This document shows, one piece after another, positions 32,674 to 40,806 of a DNA stretch of 43,430 bases. Numbering within the stretch: the first letter of the stretch is position 1; every line of letters begins with the position of its first letter. The stretch is taken from positions 1 to 43,430 of the IMG/VR virus record IMGVR_UViG_3300046791_000569; one strand, 5' to 3'. Under the pieces are notes generated by a model. That model ran no database searches, was not told the origin of the DNA, and saw only the letters and a list, made by a program, of their open reading frames with translations. The position numbers and the translations under genes are program-made. The stretch is from a virus.

Positions 32674-32807
32674 GGGTCTCCTTCTGGAGGACGCGACGGG
32701 ATGCCGTCGCGGACGATACCACCACGGGCCTCGAGGAGCTGGATGACGCGGGCGGCGATGCGCTCGGCCATCGCGTCCTCGTGCGCGAGCAGGGAGCGGC
32801 GCGCCAT
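32520..32807 (-). CDS. small gene overlapping integrase, excisionase position
   Basis: 95 residues; the ATG at 32807 follows the upstream stop directly (TAGATG). It overlaps the first 154 bases of integrase in another frame. The N-terminal helix MAERIAARVIQLLEARG is like the lead helix of AlpA/Xis-type small regulators, but no clear winged helix follows. The tail is Ser/Lys/Arg-rich. Position suggests recombination directionality or integrase control. The frame is well supported only in its upstream half. Confidence 0.45.
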   Translation of the reverse strand: MARRSLLAHEDAMAERIAARVIQLLEARGGIVRDGIPSRPPEGDPCDEKQEGSMDLTDTATDGASSHVEQAVSRLLSPSRRGKKPRSASAGRGAK

Positions 32808-33721
32808 CTACTTCGCCAGCGACGCCGCGGCCTCACGCAGACGCTCTTTGTCGTCGCGCTCCCGCTTCAGCACATCATTCCAGCGGCGGCGATTCAGGAC
32901 GCCGGTGAACGCCTCGCGGATGAGCTGTTGCAGGACGTCAGGCGGAAGCGCGTCCACCTCCCACGATGACGCTCCGTGCTCCCGTGCGTACGCCTCGTAG
33001 CGGCTGTCGCTGGTCTTCGCCGGGTTGGGCGGCGGCTGGTATTGCCGGATCTGCGCCATCGTGAGCGCCAACTTCTGCACGTCGAGCCGCTCCACTCCGA
33101 ATTCCTTCAGGCGATCGCGGATGTCGCGGACCATGTCCTCGCCCGAGGGGTCGTGGTCGCCGAGTAGAACAAGACCGGCTCGCGCTCGCGCTTCTCGGGA
33201 TCGTAGCTGTCGCTCTCGGCCTGGTTGCTGCGCTCGATGAAGCGGCGCGAGGCCTCGTACATGGCCGACGCCGAGGAGTAGCCCTTGTTGACCATGAGCG
33301 TCGCGTGGAACTCCGCCGCGAGCGGCTCGAGGACGCCGGCGAGGGCCTGCTTCTCCACCCACAGCTCGACGTAGCTGTCTTGGTCATCCCAGCGCGGTAG
33401 CCGGTAGCTGCGGATCGAGCTGTCGACGAAGTCGCGGACGTCCTCGTAGTCGCGCCACACCGTCGGCTCGCGCCCACGGTCCTCGATCGCGTCCCAGTCG
33501 ATCATGCCAGCGTAGCGTGCGTCGGCGAGCAGTCCGGTCAGGTTCTTGTAGGACGTCGGCGTGTTGGGGATCAGGTCGCGGGCGACGAACTGGTAGTAGA
33601 GCTGCCTCGCCGTCAGGCGAAGGCCCTGGTTTCCGTACGTCGTGACGATCTCCTGCATCTGCTGGATACGCTCGAGCGACGCGGGCTTGAAGTTGGTGGA
33701 CCGGAACGCAACCGCGCTCAT
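32808..33721 (-). pseudogene. frameshifted Spo11/TopoVI A-like toprim protein
   Basis: Two frames read as one ~304-residue protein if one base is restored at about 33164. The first frame gives residues 1-186 (ATG 33721, ATGA overlap) and the second the rest to TAG 32808. The N part has a winged-helix-like domain with TARQLYYQFVARDL, where Tyr42/Tyr43 sit like the catalytic Tyr of topoisomerase VI A/Spo11. Then come WVEKQALAGV (toprim Glu123) and, after the break, LGDHDPSGED (toprim DxD). No B-subunit is nearby, as in 'Mini-A' proteins of mobile elements. Either a contig error or an inactivated gene. Confidence 0.8.
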
Positions 33722-34176
33722 GACGTCGCCTCCCGTCGCGCCAGCTCGTGCCCGGGCGGGGCGAAGGCGTCGAACAGCTCATTCATCGAGGTGAGGATCT
33801 CCGCCTCGCGGTACATCAGCTCCGGCTCGAGCTCGCCGAGCTGGACCACCGCGCCGCGCTTCCCCTGGCCCATCGCGTAGCCGAACTCCCACGAGGCGGA
33901 GCGGCCTGACGGCAGCACCAGCACGCACGCCTCGCAGGCCTTCAGCGCGTTGATGTCGAAGGCATAGCCGGCCTGGGCGATCGGGTGCTGCAGCGCCGCC
34001 CGGTACTCCGCCGGCGACCAGTTCTGCCAGTTCGGATCGATGTCCCGCCAGTTGAAGCCGTGGCCGCCCGGTTCCGGGTTCCGGAAGTCGTACACCTCGT
34101 GGCCGCACCGGCGAAGCGCCAGCACGATCCCGGGCTGCAGTAGGTTGCGCCACGACGACGCGACGTAGACGCGCAT
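33718..34176 (-). CDS. nucleoside 2-deoxyribosyltransferase-like protein
   Basis: 152 residues; the ATG shares a base with the ParB-like stop and its own stop overlaps the toprim start as ATGA. Starts with the Rossmann-like strand MRVYVASSWRN and ends its core with LVLPSGRSASWEFGYAMGQGK, where Ser93 and Glu97 match the active-site S..E.G of nucleoside deoxyribosyltransferases. An Asp (near 74) also fits. A conserved phage family of this type has 'YDFR.P' as here. It may salvage or edit nucleotides, or cleave a nucleotide-like signal. Confidence 0.7.
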   Translation of the reverse strand: MRVYVASSWRNLLQPGIVLALRRCGHEVYDFRNPEPGGHGFNWRDIDPNWQNWSPAEYRAALQHPIAQAGYAFDINALKACEACVLVLPSGRSASWEFGYAMGQGKRGAVVQLGELEPELMYREAEILTSMNELFDAFAPPGHELARREATS

Positions 34177-36038
34177 CAGGCGCACGCCGAGCAGAGGTCG
34201 GGCTCCGACCAGCTGCAGGCGTCTCCGTTGTCGTCGGTGCAGGCGTGGGCCTCGTCGCAGCCGCACACGCGACACGTCGGGATGGCGGCGGGCTTCTTCT
34301 CGGCCGCCTCGCGCTCGGCCTTCTTGGAGCGCTCGACGTGCGGGGCGTCGAGGGGCTTGCCCCTCTTGCCCTCGGTGTTGGTGCAGCCCGCGCCGACCTC
34401 GGCCCGGCAGACCGCGCACGAGACGGCCAGGGCGGGGTGCTGCGGTGGTGCGGGCGGCGGCTCCGTCTTCGCGTGATCAAGGCACGCGTTGAGGTCGACG
34501 CCGTAGAGCTCGCAGAGCGCGTCGAACGCTGGGCGGTTGTGGGCCTCGGGGTTCGGCATGTTCGGGATGCGGCGATCGATCGCCATCTCGAACACGAGCC
34601 CGCGCAGCTGCGCTTCGGTCATCGACGCCATCCACTCGCGCACCTTCTCGACGAGCTTCTCACCCCAGAGGTCCTCGCGGTCGAAGCCGCGCCGCTCGAG
34701 CGCCGCGTCGCCGCCGTCCATCTCGATGTACTCCTCGACCAGCAGCTGCAGGAAGGTCCGATCGGTGGGCGCCGCCTCGGCCTTCGCCACCAGCTCGGCG
34801 ACCGCGAGCTGGATGCCGCGGCGGCCGGCCTCGAACGCCTCCTGCTCCTTCTTCCTCACCGGCGACACCGCCTGCCGCTGCTCCTTCTCCTTCTTCGGAT
34901 CATGCCCCGCCGCCTTGAGCAGCCGGTTGACGTCCTTCTTCGGCAACAGATCCACCACCTCCTCGGTGTGCGGGTTCTTGGCGACGACGATGGGTGTGTC
35001 CTTGAGCTGCTTGCCGATGAGCTGACGGAGCGTCCTGCCCTTCGGGTCCTGGTGGTTCCGCGCGTCGAGGTCCTGGTAGCCGACCGGGGCGCTGTACCTG
35101 TCCTTGAACGTCTCCTTCGCTTCCTTCGGCGACAGCACCCTGTGGCCCTTCGACTGCGCCTCGTCGACCTTCTTCTTCCAGCCCGCCTCCTTCTTCTGCT
35201 CGAAGCAGCCGGGATCGGTGCAGAGGTCGTCGTGCTCAACCTCGGCGAAGAGCTCGCCCTGGTTGCCGGTCCTCTTTGGGCAGGCGCCGCACGCGCCCGC
35301 CGCCGGCACCAGCGTAGCGTCGCTGGCGTCGAAGGGCGCGTCCTTGAGGACGAGCATGCAGTGCTGCTGGACGTAGTGGCACGCCTGGTCGGTGCCCCAT
35401 GGCTGGTCCTTGCCGTAGCCCTTGGCGATCGCGGCCGCGGCCTGCTCCTGCAGCTTCGCGTTCGAGACGCGAGCCAGGAACACGGCGGTGCCGATCGTCA
35501 TGCGCCCGTCGAGGAACGCCTTCCGGCCGACCGGCCCGAGCGCGCAGAGCTTGAGGCGCGAGTAGATGTGCCCCTTCGACTTGCCGACTTCGGCCACCAG
35601 GTCGTCGACCGTGTGGCCGTGCTTCTCCATCAGCTGCCCGTAGGCGTCAGCCTCCTCGAGCGGGTGGACGTCGGCGCGCTGCGCGTTCTCGGTGAGCTGC
35701 GCGACGATCACCTGGTCGTCGGTCAGATCGCGGATGGTCGCGGGCACCGTCTTGAGGCCGGCGGCGCTCGCTGCGCGCCACCGGCGCTCGCCGCACACGA
35801 GCTCGTGCTCGCCCTTCTTCTTCGGGTGCGGGCGGAGCAGCAGCGCCTGCAGGATGCCCTGCTCCTTCACGCTGGCGGTCAGCTCGGCGAGCTCGCCCGT
35901 GCTGATGGTCTTGCGCGGGTTCGTCGGCGAGGCGTGGATGCGCTTGAGATCCACCTCCTCGAGCCGGGCGAGCAGCGCCGGCCTCTTCGCCGCCGACTTC
36001 GGCTCGGCGCTCTTCTTCGCGGGCTTGGTCTTGGACAT
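34176..36038 (-). CDS. ParB-like nucleotide-binding/DNA-binding protein
   Basis: 620 residues; ATG 36038 is preferred to an earlier start because AAGGAGG sits six bases upstream. Residues ~28-130 are a ParB N-terminal domain (SPTNPRK, CGERRWRAASAAGL, ENAQRADVHPLEEA). A helix-turn-helix follows (~143-165, VGKSKGHIYSRLKL). The long middle has a Cys pair cluster near 270-305. The end has two zinc clusters (CAVCRAEVGAGC and CRVCGCDEAHAC, then CSWSEPDLCSAC). Such large ParB-like proteins occur in many phage early operons and seem to bind DNA, not partition it; no ParA is nearby. Confidence 0.83.
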   Translation of the reverse strand: MSKTKPAKKSAEPKSAAKRPALLARLEEVDLKRIHASPTNPRKTISTGELAELTASVKEQGILQALLLRPHPKKKGEHELVCGERRWRAASAAGLKTVPATIRDLTDDQVIVAQLTENAQRADVHPLEEADAYGQLMEKHGHTVDDLVAEVGKSKGHIYSRLKLCALGPVGRKAFLDGRMTIGTAVFLARVSNAKLQEQAAAAIAKGYGKDQPWGTDQACHYVQQHCMLVLKDAPFDASDATLVPAAGACGACPKRTGNQGELFAEVEHDDLCTDPGCFEQKKEAGWKKKVDEAQSKGHRVLSPKEAKETFKDRYSAPVGYQDLDARNHQDPKGRTLRQLIGKQLKDTPIVVAKNPHTEEVVDLLPKKDVNRLLKAAGHDPKKEKEQRQAVSPVRKKEQEAFEAGRRGIQLAVAELVAKAEAAPTDRTFLQLLVEEYIEMDGGDAALERRGFDREDLWGEKLVEKVREWMASMTEAQLRGLVFEMAIDRRIPNMPNPEAHNRPAFDALCELYGVDLNACLDHAKTEPPPAPPQHPALAVSCAVCRAEVGAGCTNTEGKRGKPLDAPHVERSKKAEREAAEKKPAAIPTCRVCGCDEAHACTDDNGDACSWSEPDLCSACA

Positions 36039-36155
36039 GTCGATCCTCCTTGAGGGGCCGGCCGACGAGTCGATCGTCGACGCCAGGGGAATGAGCCCAT
36101 GGGGCGCGCCACCGGCGCCGGCCAACAAAAGGGCGACGTCGTCGCCCTGGTGCTG

Positions 36156-36893
36156 CTACAGCGGGTTGCTGCCCTTGCCCTCGTCGGCCGCCTCGCGCGC
36201 GCGGTCGCTCGCTCGCACGCGCTCCTTCATCCGGGCCGACAGCGACTTGGCGTCGACGGCCTCGACGGCAGCGAACCCACGACCGCCGAGCTTGTTGACC
36301 CACTGGACGCGGTACGAGACCCGCTCCTCGCCGTCGCGTCCCGTGAAGGTCTCTTCCTCGACGACGATCTCGGCCTCGCCGTTCACGGTCGACAGATCGG
36401 CCAGCTCGTCGCCCTTCCACCCACAGTTCCGCAGCGACTCGACCGTGCGATCGACCGTCGTGTCGGTGAGCCAGCCCGTCCAGGTGATCCCGCCACCGTC
36501 GAACATGCCGCCGCTGACCTTGAAGTCGATGCAGACACCGTCGGTGCCCTTCTTCGGCGACTTGGTCAGCCAGGCGCGCATCGCCTTGGCCTTGTGCTTT
36601 CCACTTCCGACTTCTGCGCCCATGGTGATCTCCTCGTGCCCGTCGACGACGGGCGGTTTGGTGTCTCGACGGCGCGCGTGGGCGCCGCAGTAGTCCAGAT
36701 CGATCCCGACCTTGGTCCTGTGGCTGGCGCACATCCGCCGGCTGCAGGTCTTGCCGGCGTGCGCGCCCTCGAGCGGCCAGTCGCACAGTGCCGCCGTGCG
36801 CCCGCTGCAGCCCGGCTCCTGGCAGCTCGGCTGCGGTCCGCGCGTGCAGACCACCGCCATGCCGCCGGGGACCGGGTAGAGGTGGCACGCCAT
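36156..36893 (-). CDS. Cys-rich zinc-finger plus DUF669-like protein
   Basis: 245 residues from ATG 36893 (TGATG overlap). Residues 1-75 form a Cys/His-rich module seen in phages as a separate protein (HLYPVPGGMAVVCTRG, CDWPLEGAHAGKTC, CASHRTKVGIDLDYC). Residues 91-245 resemble DUF669-type recombination accessory proteins (TWTGWLTDTTVDRT, SYRVQWVNKLGG). An internal ATG at 36623 with GAGGAG six bases upstream begins exactly at the second module, so both the fusion and a 155-residue protein may be made. The 117-base gap to the ParB-like gene holds its ribosome-binding site only. Confidence 0.65.
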   Translation of the reverse strand: MACHLYPVPGGMAVVCTRGPQPSCQEPGCSGRTAALCDWPLEGAHAGKTCSRRMCASHRTKVGIDLDYCGAHARRRDTKPPVVDGHEEITMGAEVGSGKHKAKAMRAWLTKSPKKGTDGVCIDFKVSGGMFDGGGITWTGWLTDTTVDRTVESLRNCGWKGDELADLSTVNGEAEIVVEEETFTGRDGEERVSYRVQWVNKLGGRGFAAVEAVDAKSLSARMKERVRASDRAREAADEGKGSNPL

Positions 36894-38176
36894 CAGAGTC
36901 CGGAGCTCGCGAGCTCGCGCTCGGCCGCGGTGGCGACCGGCGCCACCTTCGCGCCCTTGACGACGACGGCCCTGACCGGCGTCGAGGTGGTGGTGCGGAT
37001 GCCGCCGGCGGCTGCGATCTTCTCGACGATGGGGCCGGCGTCCTTCTTCTTGCGCCCGAGCTGCACCAGGCCGCTCTCGATGGCCGCGCGGGACGTCACC
37101 GGCTCGAACTTCACAGCCCGCATCGCCAGCTCGGGCTCGTCGCGCAGCAGCACCGCGTTGGCGATCTCGCCGATCAGGTAGCGCCTGGTCGTCGGCTGCT
37201 CCTGCAGCACACGCCCGTCGGCCAGCTCGATCTCGCCCTCCTGGCGCACGCGCACGTCGATCGCCGCGCGCATGTGGCGCAGGAGCTGCTCGGCCAGCTC
37301 GAGCCGCTGGTAGGCGCGACCGACGCCCTCCTTCGACAGCACCATTGTCTCGGCGGTGATGGTGTCGGCCGAGACGTCGCCGGCGACGCGTTCGGCGAGG
37401 CGCCGCACCAGCTGCGTCTGGCCAGGGCACGACGCGAGCGCCGGGCAGTAGCGGCACCACGGCCCCAGCGAGACACTGCGGGCCGCCGTCACCTCGTCGA
37501 GCTGATCGAGGTGCCGCGCCAGGGCCCGCAGCTGGGTCCGGAACACGGCGAGGTCCTCGCCCGTGAAGACCGCGCGGTCGACGTAGGTCTTGCCGTCGTC
37601 GCGGAGGTAGACCAGCGCCACCTGCGCGCCGCTCGCGTCGACTGCCGCCGCGGCCGCCACCGCCAGGAACCGCAGCTGCCACGCGTTCTCGGCGTCGACG
37701 AGCTTGTGCCCGGTCTTCCAGTCGGCGACCAGGACGTCATCGCCGATGCGGCCCACCAGGTCGGCGGTGCCCACCAACTCGCCGGCGCGCGCGCCGCTGT
37801 AGTTCCGCTCGAGGCCTTCGCCGAGGAGCCGGCCGGCGCCGTCCTTGTCGGAGTACGACCAGGCGAGCGCGACCTCGAGCTGCGCGCCGAGCGGGAGCAG
37901 CCCGAAGTCGAAGCCCTCGCAGAGGGCGTAGTGGTCGGCGTCCTCGGGGATGGCGGCGAGCAGCTCGGTGCGCGCCTCCTCAAGCGCGTCCTCGTACTTG
38001 AGCTGCGGGTCCATCACCATCTTGCTCGCGGCGCGTGCCCGCACCGCCTCGATGAACTTGTGCGTCGCCGTGCCCGTGTCGGCCGCGGCGCCGGCGGCCT
38101 GGCGCGCCTGGGGTAGGATGGCGCTCGGTGGGCAGGCGAACACCCGGTCGAGCGCGCTGGCGGTGAGCCGGATCAC
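36893..38176 (-). CDS. Cas4/AddB-like PD-(D/E)XK exonuclease
   Basis: 427 residues from GTG 38176 (GTGA overlap). Motifs include GTATHKF with His39, then LVGTADLVGRI and VLVADWKTG giving Asp139, Asp152 and Lys154, and Gln167 in NAWQLRF. Cys15 near the start with WCRYCPALASC (Cys241, Cys244, Cys250) makes the four-Cys iron-sulfur cluster of AddB/Cas4 enzymes. It likely resects DNA ends for the annealing protein encoded just upstream. Length and order match DUF2800 phage nucleases. Confidence 0.87.
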   Translation of the reverse strand: MIRLTASALDRVFACPPSAILPQARQAAGAAADTGTATHKFIEAVRARAASKMVMDPQLKYEDALEEARTELLAAIPEDADHYALCEGFDFGLLPLGAQLEVALAWSYSDKDGAGRLLGEGLERNYSGARAGELVGTADLVGRIGDDVLVADWKTGHKLVDAENAWQLRFLAVAAAAAVDASGAQVALVYLRDDGKTYVDRAVFTGEDLAVFRTQLRALARHLDQLDEVTAARSVSLGPWCRYCPALASCPGQTQLVRRLAERVAGDVSADTITAETMVLSKEGVGRAYQRLELAEQLLRHMRAAIDVRVRQEGEIELADGRVLQEQPTTRRYLIGEIANAVLLRDEPELAMRAVKFEPVTSRAAIESGLVQLGRKKKDAGPIVEKIAAAGGIRTTTSTPVRAVVVKGAKVAPVATAAERELASSGL

Positions 38177-39081
38177 GCGGCCTTGCCCTGCTGCAGCCGC
38201 TTCACCGCCGCCGGGTAGACGCGGTCGCCGAGCGTGCGGCGGTGACGGTTGGTCTTGTCGGGGAAGCGCGCCACCGCCTCGCTCGTGATGGCGTCGAGGT
38301 CCGCCTTCGACGACGCCTCCATCATGCGGGTGGCGAAGCTGTCGAAGGCCGTCTCGTCGACGCGCGCCGGGTCCACGGGCGGCGCAGCGTCGGTGCTCGC
38401 CTTGATGTCCTTGGCGGTGAGCGGCGCCACCTTCTCCTCGCCGGCGGCGAGCTTCTGCGGCTTCTCGGTCGGCGGCTCGACCACCACTTCGGCCTCGATG
38501 ATCCGTGGGGTGGGGCGCTCGACCGTGACGCGCGGCGCGGTCGGCGCCACCTCCTCCTCGATCTCGCCCTCGACGTAGATCCCGAAGAGGACCTCGGGGT
38601 AGATGGCGCGCGCCAGCTCGGCCGCGGCGCGGGCGCGGAGCATCGCGCGCGGGTACTTCTTCCAGTTGTCCTTGTGGCCGAGGCCGGCGAGCTTCCCGTC
38701 GGCCATCGTGAAGGACATCGACACGGGCCTGGTCTCGTCGGAGCGGAGCGTCTCGTACGTGGCGATCTCGTCGGTCGACTCGGCGAGGCGGAAGTACGTG
38801 CAGGCGCGACTGCGACGGACGAGCGCGATCATGAGGTCGGCCGACAGCTGCGGCTTGCCCTCGATGAGGTGCACGCCGCGGATGCTCTGCATCGCCGTCA
38901 GGCCGAGCTCGCGGCCGCAGAGGATGACGGCGAGGACGCTGCCCGGGCTCTTGGCCTTGCCCACAGCGTCGCCGGCGGCGAGCTCGGTCGCGAGCCAGTG
39001 CGCCTCGCGCACGTCGGTGGGCTCGAGCGCGAGGTCGGTGTTGCGCGTGTCACGAACGGCGAGGGCGGTTTCATTGCTCAT
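38173..39081 (-). CDS. RecT/Bet-like single-strand annealing protein
   Basis: 302 residues; AAGGAG six bases before ATG 39081. The segment CGRELGLTAMQSIRGVHLIEGKPQLSA (read in two parts, ~50-80), then a charged WKKYPRAMLRARAAAELAR near 137-155, fit the phage RecT/Bet superfamily, in which 'GL.A.QaI..I..I.GKp.l.a..m..l..' is conserved. The C-terminal third is Pro/Glu/Lys-rich and may bind the nuclease. It anneals complementary strands during replication and recombination, coupled to the Cas4-like nuclease by a GTGA overlap. Confidence 0.82.
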   Translation of the reverse strand: MSNETALAVRDTRNTDLALEPTDVREAHWLATELAAGDAVGKAKSPGSVLAVILCGRELGLTAMQSIRGVHLIEGKPQLSADLMIALVRRSRACTYFRLAESTDEIATYETLRSDETRPVSMSFTMADGKLAGLGHKDNWKKYPRAMLRARAAAELARAIYPEVLFGIYVEGEIEEEVAPTAPRVTVERPTPRIIEAEVVVEPPTEKPQKLAAGEEKVAPLTAKDIKASTDAAPPVDPARVDETAFDSFATRMMEASSKADLDAITSEAVARFPDKTNRHRRTLGDRVYPAAVKRLQQGKAA

Positions 39082-39158
39082 GGTGACTCCTTGGGTCAGG
39101 CCGGCGGCGCCGACAGCAGCGCAGACCGGGACGACGAAGGCCGAGCCTCCGTCATGCC

Positions 39159-40016
39159 TCACGACGCGACGGCGGCGCAGGCGCGGATGTCTTCGAGCGC
39201 CCGCTCCGTCGTGGCGAAGAAGTGCGGCACGCGGCCGGTCGAGGCGCGGTAGATCATCGAGCCGGCGCGATGCGGTCCGTACTCCGCCTCGAGCGCCGCA
39301 CCCGCCTCGCCCGCGAAACGGATCGCCCACCCCGCGCGACAGTGCGTCGTCTCACAGGTGTGCCACTGCGACATGTCGAGTCGACCCGTGCCGGCCTCCA
39401 CCACGTCGAGAATCTTCCGATCGAGGTGCGGCACCACCGGGACCTCGGGGTGGCGTTCTCGGTAGCGCGCTGCGCGATCAGCGGCGCGAGCGGCCTGCTC
39501 CTGCGGAGTGGTCGCGCGCTGGTACGGCACCGCTGCGGGATCGACAGGGCTCACCATCGGGACGTTCCGAGCGTCGGCCAGGTTCGCGTCGGCCAGGTTC
39601 GCGTCGGCCAGGTTCGCGCCGGCCAGGTTCGCGCCGGCCAGGTTCGCGTCGGCCAGGTTCGCGTCGGCCAGGTACGCGTCGGCCAGGTTCGCGCGGGCCA
39701 GGTTCGCGTCGGCCAGGTTCGCGTCGGCCAGGTACGCGTCGGCCAGGTTCGCGTCGGCCAGGTTCGCGCCGGCCAGGTTCGCGTCGGCCAGGTACGCGTC
39801 GGCCAGGTTCGCGTCGGCCAGGTTCGCGCCGGCCAGGTTCGCGTCGGCCAGGTTCGCGTCGGCCAGGTTCGCGCGGGCCAGGTTCGCGTCGGCCAGGTTC
39901 GCGCGGGTGCCGATCGCCTGCACCACGGCCGCTCGCAGCGGCCGCGGTTCATCGTCGCTGACGTCGCAGGAGTAAATCACGACGCCGGTGAAACGGTGCT
40001 TGATCTCGATCTTCAT
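39159..40016 (-). CDS. pentapeptide-repeat protein with conserved C-terminal domain
   Basis: 285 residues; AGGAG eight bases before the ATG. Residues ~39-149 are 22 tandem A(N/Y)LA(D/G/R) pentapeptides, a right-handed square beta-helix whose shape mimics DNA in Qnr/MfpA-type gyrase-protecting proteins. The C-terminal ~100 residues contain a Cys/His cluster ([15 protein letters not shown]) and a helical end, a combination seen in other phage pentapeptide proteins. It may guard gyrase/topoisomerase or inhibit a DNA-binding host enzyme. Target not known. Next to annealing genes in the early operon. Confidence 0.82.
   Translation of the reverse strand: MKIEIKHRFTGVVIYSCDVSDDEPRPLRAAVVQAIGTRANLADANLARANLADANLADANLAGANLADANLADAYLADANLAGANLADANLADAYLADANLADANLARANLADAYLADANLADANLAGANLAGANLADANLADANLADARNVPMVSPVDPAAVPYQRATTPQEQAARAADRAARYRERHPEVPVVPHLDRKILDVVEAGTGRLDMSQWHTCETTHCRAGWAIRFAGEAGAALEAEYGPHRAGSMIYRASTGRVPHFFATTERALEDIRACAAVAS
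39571..39900. repeat. 22 tandem 15-bp units (pentapeptide array)
   Basis: Twenty-two back-to-back 15-base units close to GCGTCGGCCAGGTTC, varying mainly at units reading GCGCC, GCGCG or GGTAC. They encode the pentapeptides of the leftward gene at 39159. The near identity at DNA level suggests recent expansion and allows unit gain or loss by slippage. Confidence 0.9.
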
Positions 40017-40025
40017 GGTGGTCTC

Positions 40026-40382
40026 CTAGGAAATCCGTTTGATGGTCACGCCGTCGACGAGCAGCAGGTCGCCGACGCGCAGGCGCTTGACGGCGGTCTC
40101 CACGTCTGCCCCGCAGCTGCGCAGGAAGTCGGGCAGCCACTTGACGACACCGCCGCGCACGTCTTCCTTCGTCAGCAGCACCTGCCGACGACTGCGCAGC
40201 TTCGTCGCGCGCTGGTCGAGGAAGTGGTCCCAGATCGGGCGTTCGTCTTCGTCCTGCCCGAGGTAGCTGGTGCAGGCCTCCAGCTCCTCGAGTTCCGACC
40301 ACCCGTTCTCGCGCGCCACCTGGCGCAGCAGCCAGAGTGTGCGGTTGACCTCGACGGTGACGGCGCCTCGGACGGCGGTCAC
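40026..40382 (-). CDS. hypothetical early protein
   Basis: 118 residues from GTG 40382, overlapping the upstream gene as GTGA. Helical first half (EVNRTLWLLRQVARENGWSE) and a beta-rich end (RVGDLLLVDGVTIKRIS). I see no domain I can name. It is coupled to the operon and is ten bases upstream of the pentapeptide gene. Confidence 0.55.
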   Translation of the reverse strand: MTAVRGAVTVEVNRTLWLLRQVARENGWSELEELEACTSYLGQDEDERPIWDHFLDQRATKLRSRRQVLLTKEDVRGGVVKWLPDFLRSCGADVETAVKRLRVGDLLLVDGVTIKRIS

Positions 40383-40573
40383 GCCCGCACCTCACAGCGC
40401 GAGGTGCAGCAGCCGATGCAGGTCCGCATCGACATCTCAACCGCGCCGTTCTCGTCGCGCCATGGCTTGTCGGGCCTCGAGATCGCGTGCCACCTTTCAA
40501 CGCTGACGATGCGGACACCGTTGACGAAGAGGCGACGGCAGACGCAGTTCGAACAGCGCTCGGCCGTGGTCAC
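40379..40573 (-). CDS. small zinc-knuckle early protein
   Basis: 64 residues from GTG 40573, with GTGA overlaps on both sides. CSNCVCR near 7-13 and CIGCCTSRC near 51-60 give a multi-Cys zinc site. The middle resembles a beta hairpin (VNGVRIVSVERWHAI). Function unknown; likely a small nucleic-acid or protein-binding early factor. Confidence 0.55.
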   Translation of the reverse strand: MTTAERCSNCVCRRLFVNGVRIVSVERWHAISRPDKPWRDENGAVEMSMRTCIGCCTSRCEVRA

Positions 40574-40806
40574 GACGACGCCGCCTTGATCTTCGCCTCG
40601 GCGTCAGTGGCGCGCTTCGTCCAGTACGACGCCATTTCGGCGGGGCCGACGAGCGCACCCACGACGCTTGGCGCAGGCCAGGTCCAGCTCGGCGCGTTGC
40701 GGGCCTCGCTGCGCCAGGTCCTCGCGTTGGCGAGGGCGATGCGGAGCGTCTCGGAATGATTGCGGACCACGGCTTCCTCCTCGACAGCCCGCAGCCACCT
40801 CGTCAC
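40570..40806 (-). CDS. small helical early protein, first gene of leftward operon
   Basis: 78 residues from GTG 40806. Fully helical and Ala/Glu/Arg-rich with SETLRIALANARTWRSEA in the middle. It lies ~130 bases downstream of the leftward promoter at 40938-40966. That leader (40807-40937) is GC-rich with no gene I can support; it could hold anti-termination elements. Confidence 0.5.
   Translation of the reverse strand: MTRWLRAVEEEAVVRNHSETLRIALANARTWRSEARNAPSWTWPAPSVVGALVGPAEMASYWTKRATDAEAKIKAASS

Noticed and set aside
33158-33170. Programmed -1 frameshift in the toprim gene
   Set aside because: No slippery heptamer is present at TTCTAC and this family is not known to use recoding; a one-base indel is simpler.
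34176-36038. Plasmid-like partition system
   Set aside because: Only a ParB-like protein is present; no ParA ATPase or parS-like repeats were seen, and an integrase and attP indicate chromosomal lysogeny.
34245-36053. Long rightward open frame (602 codons) across the ParB-like gene
   Set aside because: Antisense of a well-supported leftward gene, with Leu/Arg/Ala-rich meaningless translation.
39571-39900. Regular short repeats resembling a CRISPR array
   Set aside because: Units are 15 bases with no spacers and encode in-frame pentapeptides; it is a protein repeat.
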